Assembly (NCBI GenBank): GCA_009776955.1
Contig: WRMW01000006.1
Location: 1-64,000, forward strand
DNA: 64,000 nt
Source of the DNA: Clostridiales bacterium
Lineage (GTDB): Bacteria; Bacillota; Clostridia; Peptostreptococcales; Anaerovoracaceae
Reading direction: 5' to 3'
A model generated the notes under the pieces. That model did no database searches and was not told the DNA's origin. It worked only from the letters and a program-made list of their open reading frames with translations. Positions 26,189 to 35,441 of this stretch are shown here, piece by piece (the first letter of the stretch is position 1; each line of letters starts with the position of its first letter). The position numbers and the translations under genes are program-made.

Positions 26189-27433
26189 TTACAAAAACAC
26201 CGACGCGGCTGCGCCGATTACTACGTCATCGTCCGCCAAAACAAGCTCATACGCCCCGTCACACACATATGATGCGATCCACCGCTCAAACCGCTCACGG
26301 AACTTATAGCCTTTGATAAAGGCGCTGCCCTCCGCCACGATAAGCGCCGGACTCCCCTCCGTAGCCCCGCTCTTTCTCAGCACCGCCGTCATCGCTATGG
26401 CGACCAATTTTGCCGCCCGCTCATACAAGCCGTCAAAAATCTCGTGAAGCGTCTCCGCGTCTTCCTCTGTCACGCAAAGCTGCCCAAGCCCCGTACCCAA
26501 ACGAGCATTGCCGTCCGCCCGCATAAATTCATCCACAGAAACGGCATCGAGCGAAGAAAGCCCCGCCACCGCCTTGCAAGTCCCCGCACCGAACAACCCT
26601 TCCGTAGCTGCTAGGCACGCCGCTTTAAGCGCTATCGTCGAGAAATATGCGCCGCTTACCATTTTCTCAAACATATGGTCGCGAGGCCTGTCCGATTCGG
26701 CGTCAATCTCCGTATCGCATCCCGATTGGCGGAATCCGTCATAGCAGCCCGCCTCGGTGTTTATCAGCATGCCTTTCTCCGCGTCGTAGTAGCAGATATT
26801 GATGCCCGTGCCGTATATAAGCCCGATATACCCACCCATGCCGTACAATCCGCCCGCAAACACGGCACCGACAAGCGCGGCCACCGTATCGTTTAGCACC
26901 GTAACTTTGACTGGGTCTTTGCCCGCACGAGCAAGCGCCGCGTTCAGCTCCCCCCCGATAGACGCCCCTTCCGAGCCGCGTACTTTCACTTCCTTATTGA
27001 ACCCTACGATCTTTCCGTCACGGTCCGCGCCGATCTCGCTCGGAAAGGAAAAGCAGAAGCCGACCTCGTTCGAGGTTTCCGTCATATCCCCTATATATTC
27101 CACGATCAGGTCAAAAAACCTCTCGCAGCTTACAATGCCGTCCGTCCCTGGAATCCTGCGCTTTTCGTATTTGCTGACGGCCGGCGCCGCCCCTGGCGCA
27201 AACCCCACAAGCGCCACCCTTAGATTCGTCCCGCCCGCATCTATGGCTATCGCAGACCCATCAGGCGGCGCCTTGGGGGTGACCCCAAGGTACGACGGAA
27301 GCATCATCAGCGAGCTATCCCGCCCTGAAAGCCCCGCTTCCATATCCGCCGCAAATCCATCCGCATACGCCTCGAAGTCGTAGCAGCTTTCGTGCAGTCC
27401 GTTTTCAATCAAAAATTTTTCCGCTTTGCCCAT
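26189..27433 (-). CDS. Hexokinase of the eukaryotic-type family
   Basis: A 414-aa sugar kinase. The first phosphate-binding motif is AIDAGGTNLRVAL (63-75), the sugar-binding loop SFPSEIG, the catalytic base region VLNDTVAAL (about 185), and the second ATP motif LIYGTGINICYY. The length and the SFP-type sugar loop point to the hexokinase_1/hexokinase_2 family of eukaryotes and some bacteria rather than the shorter ROK or bacterial glucokinases. It phosphorylates glucose and possibly other hexoses at the start of glycolysis. It follows gpmI with a single-base gap, pairing two glycolytic enzymes in one transcript. Confidence 0.85.
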   Translation of the reverse strand: MGKAEKFLIENGLHESCYDFEAYADGFAADMEAGLSGRDSSLMMLPSYLGVTPKAPPDGSAIAIDAGGTNLRVALVGFAPGAAPAVSKYEKRRIPGTDGIVSCERFFDLIVEYIGDMTETSNEVGFCFSFPSEIGADRDGKIVGFNKEVKVRGSEGASIGGELNAALARAGKDPVKVTVLNDTVAALVGAVFAGGLYGMGGYIGLIYGTGINICYYDAEKGMLINTEAGCYDGFRQSGCDTEIDAESDRPRDHMFEKMVSGAYFSTIALKAACLAATEGLFGAGTCKAVAGLSSLDAVSVDEFMRADGNARLGTGLGQLCVTEEDAETLHEIFDGLYERAAKLVAIAMTAVLRKSGATEGSPALIVAEGSAFIKGYKFRERFERWIASYVCDGAYELVLADDDVVIGAAASVFL

Positions 27434-27434
27434 C

Positions 27435-28991
27435 TCACCTCACCAACAAACTCCGCCCTGTCATCTCAGCCGGCTGAGGAAGCTCCATCAGCTCCAGAAG
27501 CGTCGGCGCCAAGTCAGCCAATGTGCCGCCGTCAGAGAGCGAAAGCCCCTTATCGTCGCCCCGCACCAGAATAAGCCTTACAGGGTTTGAGGTGTGGGCC
27601 GTCATAGGCTCGCCTGTCTCCGAGAACTCCGCTTCTGAGTTCCCGTGGTCGGCTGTGATCAAGACCTGCCCCGCCGACTTCATCACCGCATCGACCACCA
27701 TGCCGGCACATTCATCCACAGCCTGGACCGCGCTTATCGCCGCTTCGAGCGACCCCGTATGCCCCACCATGTCCATATTCGCGAAGTTAAGGATTATCAA
27801 GTCGTACACGCCGCGCTCTATCTCCGAGACGCAACGTTTCGCCACCTCGTAGGCGCTCATTTCCGGCTTGAGGTCATATGTTGCGACCTGCGGCGAAGGT
27901 ATAAGCACGCGGTCCTCGCCAGGCACTGGCTCCTCCACCCCGCCGTTGAAGAAGAAAGTGACATGCGCGTACTTTTCGGTCTCTGCGATCCTGAGCTGCC
28001 TAAGCCCCAGGGACGAGACATACGCCCCCAAGGTGTTCTCGACGGCATCAGGCGGGTAGGCTATATGGACGTGCGAAAAACTTGCGTCGTACTCCGTCAT
28101 CGTCACATAATATAAATTGTAGCAAACGTATGTTCTCGGAAACCCATCGAATGACGGCTCGGTGAACGCCCGCGTCAGCTCCCGCGCCCTGTCCGGCCGG
28201 AAATTGAAAAACACGATGGCATCGCCGTCCTGAACGGTAGCAGGCTCGCCGCCCTCGCCGTCTGAAACCACCACCGTAGGCTTCACAAACTCATCATCCT
28301 CGCCGCGTGCATAGGCCGCAGACACCGCCTCGGCTGATGACCCTGCACGTAGCCCTTCCCCTAGCGTAAGCGCATCGTATGCAAGCTGCACCCGCTCCCA
28401 ACGGTTGTCGCGGTCCATGGCGTAGTAGCGACCCATGACCGATGCGACCCTGCCGAGCCCTATATCCGCAAGCCCCGCCTCCAGTTCGGCAAGATATCCA
28501 TCCGCCGATCGTGGCGGCGTGTCACGCCCATCGAGAAATGCATGGATATGGACGCGCTCCACGCCCTCGCGTTTCGCCATACGCACGAGCGCAAGCAAGT
28601 GGTCCGTATGGCTGTGGACCCCGCCCGGCGAAACCAAACCCATCAAATGCAAGGACCGTCCCCGCACCCCCCTCGCGCCCGCCATCGCCCTCGATAAGGC
28701 AGGGTTCTCAAAAAAATCGCCGTCCTCTATCGACTTGGTGATACGCGTCAGCGACTGGTATACCGTACGCCCCGCGCCAATATTGAGGTGGCCCACTTCG
28801 GAGTTGCCCATCTGCCCCTCTGGAAGCCCCACCGCAAGCCCGCTCGTCTTTATTAGCGTGTGCGGGCATTCCGCACAGAGCCTGTCAAGCACGGGCGTGT
28901 CCGCCAATGCCACCGCATTGCCTTTGCGTTCCTCGCGATACCCCCAGCCATCAAGTATCATCAACATCGTCGGTCTATGTGCAATTTTCAT
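27435..28991 (-). CDS. gpmI: 2,3-bisphosphoglycerate-independent phosphoglycerate mutase
   Basis: A 518-aa cytosolic enzyme that interconverts 3- and 2-phosphoglycerate using two metal ions (usually Mn2+). [12 protein letters not shown] supplies the first metal Asp (14). The phosphorylated Ser is Ser64 in [26 protein letters not shown] and [14 protein letters not shown] are substrate-contact stretches, and the C-terminal part gives [17 protein letters not shown] and LITADHGN metal sites. Length is normal for the family. GGGAGGG lies a little far upstream of the ATG. It is downstream of the flavoprotein gene (24-bp gap) and upstream of hexokinase. Confidence 0.96.
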   Translation of the reverse strand: MKIAHRPTMLMILDGWGYREERKGNAVALADTPVLDRLCAECPHTLIKTSGLAVGLPEGQMGNSEVGHLNIGAGRTVYQSLTRITKSIEDGDFFENPALSRAMAGARGVRGRSLHLMGLVSPGGVHSHTDHLLALVRMAKREGVERVHIHAFLDGRDTPPRSADGYLAELEAGLADIGLGRVASVMGRYYAMDRDNRWERVQLAYDALTLGEGLRAGSSAEAVSAAYARGEDDEFVKPTVVVSDGEGGEPATVQDGDAIVFFNFRPDRARELTRAFTEPSFDGFPRTYVCYNLYYVTMTEYDASFSHVHIAYPPDAVENTLGAYVSSLGLRQLRIAETEKYAHVTFFFNGGVEEPVPGEDRVLIPSPQVATYDLKPEMSAYEVAKRCVSEIERGVYDLIILNFANMDMVGHTGSLEAAISAVQAVDECAGMVVDAVMKSAGQVLITADHGNSEAEFSETGEPMTAHTSNPVRLILVRGDDKGLSLSDGGTLADLAPTLLELMELPQPAEMTGRSLLVR

Positions 28992-29015
28992 AATAATTTT
29001 CGCCCTCCCGCAATA

Positions 29016-30239
29016 TCACATATTTGTTCCGGCCCTGATCCCTGTTGCCCACGCGTGGTTCAGGTTGTACCCTCCGCATATATAGACGGCGTCAAGCGCT
29101 TCCCCCGCAAAGAACAGGCCTTTGCAAAGCAGCGATTCGCCGGTGTTCTCATCGACTTCCGAAACGTTTACGCCGCCATGCGTCGCCTGCGCCTCTTTCC
29201 ATCCTTTCGTGCCCCCCACCGAAACCAATAAGCCTTTGGCGAGCCTTGCGACCCGTGCGGCATCGCCCCCGCCCTCGCCCACAAGCAGAGCCGAAAGCTT
29301 TTTGCCGACCACCCCCTCAAGCCATAGCCCCTCGTTTTCCTGCATAAGGCGTTCAAGCGTAGTCTCATCCTCGCCCGGCGCCAGGTCGAGCAAGACCTCC
29401 GTACGCGGCCGCCCCTCAATGATGGACTTGGGCATCATCGTGCTTATGTCAAAAATCATGACCCCCGAAAGCCCGTAGTCCGTGAACTGGAGTTCGCCGT
29501 ATGAGGCCGCCGTCCGCTTGCCGTCGACAAGCAGCTCCGCTCGTGCCCTTATGCGTACCCCGTGCAGACACGACAGCCTCTCTTTTTCCGCGTCGGTATA
29601 TACAAGGGGCACGAGAGCAGGCCGAATCGTCTCGACGCTGTGCCCAAGGCTTCGAGCGATGGCATATCCGTCCCCGTAGCAGCCGTATTGCGGACCGGCC
29701 TTGCCGCCGGTCGCTATAAGCGCCCGCTCCGCAGCTATGGTCTCCCCGCCTTCCAAAATTATATTGTACCCCGCAATGCCATCGGCGGCAGCGCCATCGC
29801 TCTCGCCCTCCGCCCGCTCAACACGCGACACTCGTGCCCCGTACCGCACCTCAGCCCCCTCACGCTCGATCGCACGCACAAGCGCATCCCGCACTGACGC
29901 CGCCTGCCCGCTCATAGGATAGGCACGCCCTTCTTCCTCTACGCGGAAAAGCACCCCCACACTCTCAAAAAACTTCTTGACCATGCCATATTCATCCGCC
30001 GACAGATTGCTGACATTGCAGCGCCCTCCCCCCGTCGCAAGCAGTTTTTTCCCGCAGGCCTCATTCGCCTCGAGCAAAAGCAAAGCCCCGCAAGACGGGC
30101 GCCTAAGATACGAGACAGCGGCAGCCAGTCCCGCCGCGCCTCCGCCAATAATCACCGCATCATACTTTTTCGTAAGCTTCCCTCCTCGTGCCGAAATATC
30201 CTTTTCACAAATCCTATCACTATACGCACCCACGCGCAA
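29016..30239 (-). CDS. NAD(P)/FAD-dependent oxidoreductase (HI0933/BaiN-like flavoprotein)
   Basis: A flavoprotein of about 385-407 aa. The FAD Rossmann motif is YDAVIIGGGAAGLAAAVSYL, followed by the family-specific LLATGGGRCNVSN and a C-terminal GLFFAGEALDAVYICGGYNLNHAWATG. HI0933-like proteins are soluble flavoproteins of mostly unknown substrate; BaiN reduces bile-acid intermediates, but that role should not be assumed. The start is uncertain. The coordinates use the furthest upstream TTG, but AGGAGG at about 30186-30181 is correctly spaced only for an ACG at 30173, just before KKYDAVIIG. No ATG fits. It is first in a run with gpmI, hexokinase and addA. Confidence 0.85.
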   Translation of the reverse strand: MRVGAYSDRICEKDISARGGKLTKKYDAVIIGGGAAGLAAAVSYLRRPSCGALLLLEANEACGKKLLATGGGRCNVSNLSADEYGMVKKFFESVGVLFRVEEEGRAYPMSGQAASVRDALVRAIEREGAEVRYGARVSRVERAEGESDGAAADGIAGYNIILEGGETIAAERALIATGGKAGPQYGCYGDGYAIARSLGHSVETIRPALVPLVYTDAEKERLSCLHGVRIRARAELLVDGKRTAASYGELQFTDYGLSGVMIFDISTMMPKSIIEGRPRTEVLLDLAPGEDETTLERLMQENEGLWLEGVVGKKLSALLVGEGGGDAARVARLAKGLLVSVGGTKGWKEAQATHGGVNVSEVDENTGESLLCKGLFFAGEALDAVYICGGYNLNHAWATGIRAGTNM

Positions 30240-30409
30240 ACACTACGCAGACCAATCTTTATAAATTGATATTTAAAAAATTTCATTCGCGTGTTTCATT
30301 TCGCGAAACGTGTGTATCTAATATATATAAGCACTTTTTGCATAAAACCAATCGCATGACAACTAAACGCCATTTCCACCGGGGGGAGCATAATGCACTG
30401 GAGGTTATT

Positions 30410-30961
30410 ATGTCATCTCGTACGGATAGAACGTTGCTTGTGAGCAAAACCATTTCCGGTGACCGCGAGGCTTTCGAACAGCTATTGCTTTCTCAAGACA
30501 ATGCCATCATTTTCAGGATTCGCTCCATGGCGAAATGTGCCGAAGACGCTGAGGACATCCGGCAAGAAGTCGCGATGCGCCTCTATCAGAAAATCGGGAC
30601 GCTAAAACACCCCGAAGCCTTTGACGGATGGCTGGACAAGCTCATCCTTCGAGAGTGTTTCCGCCACTTCGCCGCCCAGAAGCCGATTGTCTATCGTGAT
30701 AATCTATGCGAATATGAAGAAAACCTCGCCGAAACAAATACGGACTGCCTTCCCTTCGCGCACGCAGAACACCTTGAATCATACGCGGAGATAAACGCCG
30801 CGCTCAACAATATGCCCAAACGTATAAGCGACATGGTGATTTTGCACTACGAGGCAGGAATGCGCTACCGTGAAATTGCGAATGTTTTAGGTGTGACAAT
30901 CAATTCTGTTGCCTCAGGCCTGTTCCGTGCAAGAAAGCAGCTTCGCAAAGAATTGCTATAG
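30410..30961 (+). CDS. ECF-type RNA polymerase sigma factor
   Basis: A 183-aa sigma-70-family factor with region 2 (FRIRSMAKCAEDAEDIRQEVAMRLYQKIG, about 38-66) and region 4 (LNNMPKRISDMVILHYEAGMRYREIANVLGVTINSVASGLFRARKQLRK, about 130-180). The start at 30410 has GGAGG 6 nt upstream; the frame runs open further upstream but without coding character. No anti-sigma factor is adjacent: the neighbours are a divergent flavoprotein and a convergent DUF805 protein. The 170-bp leader holds near-direct repeats TTTCATTCGCG and TTTCATTTCGCG around 30278-30306 and an AT-rich stretch, which may contain its promoter. Confidence 0.85.
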   Translation: MSSRTDRTLLVSKTISGDREAFEQLLLSQDNAIIFRIRSMAKCAEDAEDIRQEVAMRLYQKIGTLKHPEAFDGWLDKLILRECFRHFAAQKPIVYRDNLCEYEENLAETNTDCLPFAHAEHLESYAEINAALNNMPKRISDMVILHYEAGMRYREIANVLGVTINSVASGLFRARKQLRKELL

Positions 30962-30969
30962 CTTTTCCG

Positions 30970-32160
30970 TCAAACGCCCGTTCCGGAATTTGACAGCATG
31001 CTATCATACCACTCCTTGAAAAACTCGAAAGCATCTTCGTCGTATTCGTCACGCTCGCCGTTGTCGAGATTGTAAATTTCCACAGTTCCGTCAGAATGAA
31101 CGCCAAATCCGGCATAAATGAGGTCAAAGGCTCCGGTCGTATATCCCATTGCGTAGACATAGTAGCTTGAAAACTCGTCGCCTTCTTCCTCGAAAGCCCC
31201 CCATTCCAGCCCGTCCTCATCGACAGCGGAAAGCAGCACTTCCTCAATCGTGAATTCTGGAAGGCCAGGCAGCGTGCTCTCGCGCACAAGATTGACAACC
31301 GCCTGCTCCTCAGCCGACAGATCGCCCCAATCATCTTCAAAGCCTTCGTCGTCCCATTCTTCCCAACCGTCGCCGTCCCATTCTTCAGCCCAATTCTCCC
31401 AATCGTCGCCAGCGCCGAAGTCCCAATTGCCGTAATCGCCGTATAGGTCGTATAGGTCGCTCAAGTCGAATCCCGAAAGCGCCTGCTCGAAAATCACCGA
31501 ATAGAAAGCTTCGCTGTTTTTTTGTATATAATTGTTCAGCACGAAGCCATAGCCTAGATTTGTGGCCATCAGCACGATGGCGAGCACGATGGCGACAACC
31601 GATTTGTTGCCGCCTGCCGGGGGCGAATAATGCCTCGGCGGCGGAAGCGGGCGTTGGTACATAGGGGCGTACCCCTGCTGCTGCTGCTGTTGCTGCTGCT
31701 CATATGGCGAGCGTACATACGGCTGTTGGGCTGCCACATAGTCGGTATACGGCCCGCGGCCCGACCGCCCCGGAAAAACATCGTACGGGGCGGACGAGCG
31801 CGCCAGCATTATAAAAACTGGTATCCAGCCAACATATGGGATCAGGCACAGCAAAAACCAGCATCCGTGCCTGTCGGTATCATGCAGCCTTCGTAAAATA
31901 ATCGCAATGCTTGGGAAAATGGTCGCAATAGAGTAAGCGCCTAGCGGGATCAGCCACATAGTCGCGTAAATATCGCTGCGCTCTACGATGCTCTGAAAGC
32001 AATAGTACGCAGGGGAAGTCAGAGCCAACATGATAGCCGTATGAACAACCCATGCCTTCCAAAAGGCCTCCTTGGTGGTACGCCTTGTGAAGTCCGCATA
32101 ATATCTCCAGAATGCGCCATAGGCACGGAAGTACCCGATTTTCATTGCTTGTTGCTGCAT
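30970..32160 (-). CDS. DUF805 membrane protein with poly-Gln and acidic Trp-rich extracytoplasmic part
   Basis: A 396-aa protein. The N-terminal third (about 1-125) is a DUF805 module with several membrane spans and the motif RRLHDTDRHGCWFLLCLIP. A Gln/Pro/Tyr-rich linker follows with eight consecutive Gln (about 150-160), then another membrane helix (VVAIVLAIVLMATNLGYGF), then a very acidic Asp/Glu/Trp/Gly segment (about 235-275) and a folded-looking C-terminus. DUF805 has no settled biochemical role. It starts 15 bp after the rplL stop on the same strand, with a weak ribosome binding site, so it may be read through from the ribosomal operon. It is convergent with the sigma factor gene. Confidence 0.8.
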   Translation of the reverse strand: MQQQAMKIGYFRAYGAFWRYYADFTRRTTKEAFWKAWVVHTAIMLALTSPAYYCFQSIVERSDIYATMWLIPLGAYSIATIFPSIAIILRRLHDTDRHGCWFLLCLIPYVGWIPVFIMLARSSAPYDVFPGRSGRGPYTDYVAAQQPYVRSPYEQQQQQQQQGYAPMYQRPLPPPRHYSPPAGGNKSVVAIVLAIVLMATNLGYGFVLNNYIQKNSEAFYSVIFEQALSGFDLSDLYDLYGDYGNWDFGAGDDWENWAEEWDGDGWEEWDDEGFEDDWGDLSAEEQAVVNLVRESTLPGLPEFTIEEVLLSAVDEDGLEWGAFEEEGDEFSSYYVYAMGYTTGAFDLIYAGFGVHSDGTVEIYNLDNGERDEYDEDAFEFFKEWYDSMLSNSGTGV

Positions 32161-32175
32161 AATAATGTGCTCTGG

Positions 32176-32550
<375 letters not shown>

Positions 32551-32571
32551 GTTATCTTCCTTTCGTTGTTA

Positions 32572-33378
32572 TTATTCTTCTTCGGGCGCCGCTTCTTCTG
32601 CGGGCGCTTCTTCTGCGGGGGTTTCCTCAGCCGGGGCTTCCTCGGCTACAGCAGCCTCTTCCGCCGGGGCGGCTTCTTCCTCAGCCGGGGCTTCCTCGGC
32701 CGGTGCAGCTTCCTCAGCGGGAGCAGCTTCTTCCTCTGCCGCCTCTGGAACAGCTTCCGCAACGGGGGCTTCCTCAGCCACAGATGCCGCTTCCTCCACC
32801 GGTGCAGCTTCCTCAGCGGGTGCAGCTTCCTCAACCGCTGGCGCAGCTTCCGCAACAGGCTTTTCTTCCTCTGCAGGCGCCGCTTCGCCGTCTGCATCCG
32901 CTATGGCTGCGAACGTACGTACGAGCTTGCCTATCGGGCTCTGGATGCTTCCCATAAACCGTGCGATCAGCACGTCGCGAGACGGAATCGACGCAATCTG
33001 CTTGATGCCGTTGGCGTCATAAAAGACCCCTTCGACCAAGCCGGCCTTGAACTCCATCTTCTTGAAGTCTTTGATCACACCGTCCAGGACGCGGGCGGGC
33101 GCGATGGCGTCGTCGTAGCCGAAAGCAAACGCGCTCGGCCCTTCCAGCACCTCCGCAAGCCCTGCATGCGGCGTGCCGTCGATGGCGCGCTTCATGAGCG
33201 TGTTCTTGTAGACCTTGTAGTCCACACCCGCCTCACTGAGCTTCACGCGCATCGCATTGGCCTCCTCGACGGAAATGCCGATATAGTCCAGAACCACGAC
33301 GCTGCTCGCCGTATCCAGCTTTCCGCTTATCTCATCGACAACCGCCTGTTTCTGCTTCAGGTTTTCTTGTGATGGCAT
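32572..33378 (-). CDS. rplJ: Ribosomal protein L10 with a long Ala/Glu/Pro tail
   Basis: A 268-aa L10, while most are about 165-180 aa. The first 160 residues are ordinary: VVDEISGKLDTASSVVVLDYIG, MRVKLSEAGVDYKVYKNTLMKRAI and the helix that binds L7/L12 dimers near SPIGKLVRTFAAIAD. From about 165 to the end it is a low-complexity run of EEAAPAEEAP-type repeats. The start at 33378 has AAAGGAG upstream and follows a terminator-like leader. The tail's strong negative charge resembles the acidic ends of some L7/L12-type and archaeal stalk proteins, but its role is unknown. Confidence 0.95.
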   Translation of the reverse strand: MPSQENLKQKQAVVDEISGKLDTASSVVVLDYIGISVEEANAMRVKLSEAGVDYKVYKNTLMKRAIDGTPHAGLAEVLEGPSAFAFGYDDAIAPARVLDGVIKDFKKMEFKAGLVEGVFYDANGIKQIASIPSRDVLIARFMGSIQSPIGKLVRTFAAIADADGEAAPAEEEKPVAEAAPAVEEAAPAEEAAPVEEAASVAEEAPVAEAVPEAAEEEAAPAEEAAPAEEAPAEEEAAPAEEAAVAEEAPAEETPAEEAPAEEAAPEEE

Positions 33379-33397
33379 ATTTTCTCCTTTCCGATCA

Positions 33398-33441
33398 TAA
33401 AAAAATGACCTATTTTGTCTTCCGCAAACGAATAGGTCATT
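33398..33441 (-). terminator. Attenuator-type hairpin in front of rplJ
   Basis: On the minus strand AATGACCTATT (33441-33431) and AATAGGTCATT (33414-33404) form an 11-bp stem that runs straight into a run of seven T. It ends 20 nt upstream of the rplJ start, so it can stop transcription before rplJ-rplL. Confidence 0.8.
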
Positions 33442-33553
33442 GGCATTTTCACACCTTTGGCCTCGGCGGGAGGGGTTTTTAAGCGCTATCGCGCTCCCGC
33501 TGTCTACGGTCATATTTAAAGCCTGAGAGGGTTCATGTCGCAAACCCTCAGGC
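33398..33553 (-). ncRNA. Ribosomal protein L10 leader
   Basis: The 5' region of rplJ looks like the L10 leader RNA of Bacillota, in which L10(L12)4 binds its own message and drives attenuation. Three stems are visible in order on the minus strand. The first is GCCTGAGGGTT paired with AACCCTCTCAGGC (33553-33521). The second is a central hairpin that includes CCCGCCGAGGCC with GACAGCGGG. The third is the T-tailed hairpin at 33441-33398. The assignment is by position and shape; a covariance-model search would settle it. Confidence 0.75.
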
Positions 33554-33567
33554 CCTAAAAACAATAT

Positions 33568-34269
33568 TTAGTTCGTGCCGACCCTCACAGGGTTGATCTT
33601 GACGCCTGGGCCCATGGTGGATGCGACCGTGACGCTCTTTAGGTATTGGCCTTTCGCAGCCGCGGGCTTCGCCTTTACGACAGCCTCGACAAGCGCGCTG
33701 AAGTTGTCCACCAGCTTCTCCTGCCCGAACGACACCTTGCCAATCGGCGTGTGGATGATATTGGTCTTGTCCAGACGGTACTCCACCTTACCGGCTTTGA
33801 TGTCCTCAAGCGCCTTGGCTATATCCATGGTTACAGTGCCGGATTTCGGGTTTGGCATAAGCCCCTTGGGGCCGAGCACCTTGCCGAGCCGCCCGACCAC
33901 GCCCATCATGTCAGGGGTCGCGACGACCACGTCAAAATCGAACCATCCTTCTTTTTGGATCTTTTCGGCCATGTCCTCAGCTCCAACATAGTCGGCTCCG
34001 GCTTCCTTGGCTTCTGTCTCCTTGGGGCCTTTCGCAAACACGAGCACCTTGGACGTCTTGCCCGTGCCGTGCGGCAGCACTATAGCGCCCCTGACCTGCT
34101 GGTCTGCATGCCGCCCGTCGACACCGAGCTTGAGATGGACCTCTACGGTCTCATCAAACTTTGCGGGAGCGGCCTTGATCACAAGATCGAGCGCCTCGCC
34201 CACTTCATGGAGCGTATGCCGCTCTATGAGCGCCGCAGCAGCTGTATATTTCTTTCCTCTCTTTGGCAT
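33568..34269 (-). CDS. rplA: Ribosomal protein L1
   Basis: A 233-aa large-subunit protein that forms the L1 stalk and helps release E-site tRNA. Recognised by [67 protein letters not shown] and the C-terminal [13 protein letters not shown]. Normal length. AAGGAGG lies before the ATG. It follows rplK by 53 bp and is separated from rplJ by the L10 leader. Confidence 0.98.
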   Translation of the reverse strand: MPKRGKKYTAAAALIERHTLHEVGEALDLVIKAAPAKFDETVEVHLKLGVDGRHADQQVRGAIVLPHGTGKTSKVLVFAKGPKETEAKEAGADYVGAEDMAEKIQKEGWFDFDVVVATPDMMGVVGRLGKVLGPKGLMPNPKSGTVTMDIAKALEDIKAGKVEYRLDKTNIIHTPIGKVSFGQEKLVDNFSALVEAVVKAKPAAAKGQYLKSVTVASTMGPGVKINPVRVGTN

Positions 34270-34322
34270 CCTAAAAACCTCCTTGTGGTTCTGTCGGCGT
34301 TCTTCTCAAAACGCCTCCCACG

Positions 34323-34748
34323 CTAACCTTCTACCGTGATACCCATACTTCTTGCGGTGCCCTTGATCATCTCGGCAGCGCTTTCAACGCTTGTCGCATT
34401 CAGATCCGCCATTTTGACTTTCGCGATCTCTTCAAGCTGCGCTTGCGTAACTTTCGCAACTTTTGTCAAATTTGGCACACCCGAACCGCTTTGGATATTT
34501 GCAGCTTTTTTCAACAATTCGGCCGCCGGCGGCGACTTCGTGATAAAGCTGAACGACTTGTCCGCGTACACCGTGATGACCACGGGTATGATCGTGCCCG
34601 CCTGGTCCTGGGTCTTTGCGTTGAACTGCTTGCAAAAATCCATTATGTTGACGCTCTTCTGTCCGAGCGCCGGACCGACCGGCGGAGCAGGGTTTGCGCC
34701 CCCGGCGGGTATCTGCAGCTTTATGTAGCCGTCTATCTTCTTTGCCAT
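34323..34748 (-). CDS. rplK: Ribosomal protein L11
   Basis: A 141-aa protein of the GTPase-associated centre. The N-terminal [30 protein letters not shown] and [14 protein letters not shown] and the C-terminal [18 protein letters not shown] are diagnostic. AAGGAGG is upstream. It lies 21 bp after nusG in the conserved nusG-rplK-rplA order. Confidence 0.98.
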   Translation of the reverse strand: MAKKIDGYIKLQIPAGGANPAPPVGPALGQKSVNIMDFCKQFNAKTQDQAGTIIPVVITVYADKSFSFITKSPPAAELLKKAANIQSGSGVPNLTKVAKVTQAQLEEIAKVKMADLNATSVESAAEMIKGTARSMGITVEG

Positions 34749-34769
34749 AACATGCCTTCCTCCTTTCCT

Positions 34770-35426
34770 TTATTGTTGCTCGACTTGGTCGTAGACCAGT
34801 TCCACGAGCGTGTCCCTTCCGAACATGGAAATGCGGGCGCGCAAAGTCTCTTTTTCCTGGTTCACTTCCTCAACCACGCCCGTCACGCCTTCAAACGGCC
34901 CATTTATGACCTTGATGCCATCGCCTACATTGATGTCGAGCTCAATATAGACCTTCTCAATGCCCATGCGCCGCACTTCTTCCTTCGTAAGCGGCACCGG
35001 CTCTACGCCGTGCCCTACAAACCCTGTGACCCCTTGCGTGTTTCGCACGAGATACCACGATTCGTTGTCGACTTTCATCTTCACCAAGACGTAGCCGGGG
35101 AAAGTCTTGCGCGTCTTCAGCTTGCGCTGGCCTTCCTTTATCTCGACGTAGTCTTCCGTCGGCACTATGACCTTTATGATCTTTTCCTTGAGCTTGCTTT
35201 CCTCGCTGCTGTTCTCGACGAGCTTCTCGATATTCTGCTTCACCTTGCTCTCATGCCCCGAGTAAGTATGTATTACATACCAGCGCGGCGAGTCCTTGTC
35301 GCTCTCGTCGTAGACGTCGTCTTCGCCGTCTATCGCGAATATATTCCGCTCCTCACCCAGCATCACGGGTGCTTCCACTATATCCACCGCTTCAATTATT
35401 CCTGTTGCTTCCATTGCCTCTGCCAT
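34770..35426 (-). CDS. nusG: Transcription elongation/antitermination factor NusG with acidic N-terminal extension
   Basis: A 218-aa NusG. The NGN domain begins at SPRWYVIHTYSGHESKVKQNI (about 46) and includes FPGYVLVKM and a GFVGHG turn; the KOW domain has GDGIKVINGPFEGVTGVVEEVN. About 45 residues precede the NGN domain and are rich in Glu/Asp, an extension absent from most NusG. The second of two adjacent ATGs (35426) is better spaced from GAGGAG. It follows secE by 15 bp. NusG binds RNA polymerase and couples it to the ribosome and Rho. Confidence 0.96.
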   Translation of the reverse strand: MAEAMEATGIIEAVDIVEAPVMLGEERNIFAIDGEDDVYDESDKDSPRWYVIHTYSGHESKVKQNIEKLVENSSEESKLKEKIIKVIVPTEDYVEIKEGQRKLKTRKTFPGYVLVKMKVDNESWYLVRNTQGVTGFVGHGVEPVPLTKEEVRRMGIEKVYIELDINVGDGIKVINGPFEGVTGVVEEVNQEKETLRARISMFGRDTLVELVYDQVEQQ

Positions 35427-35441
35427 CATAACTCCTCGTGC

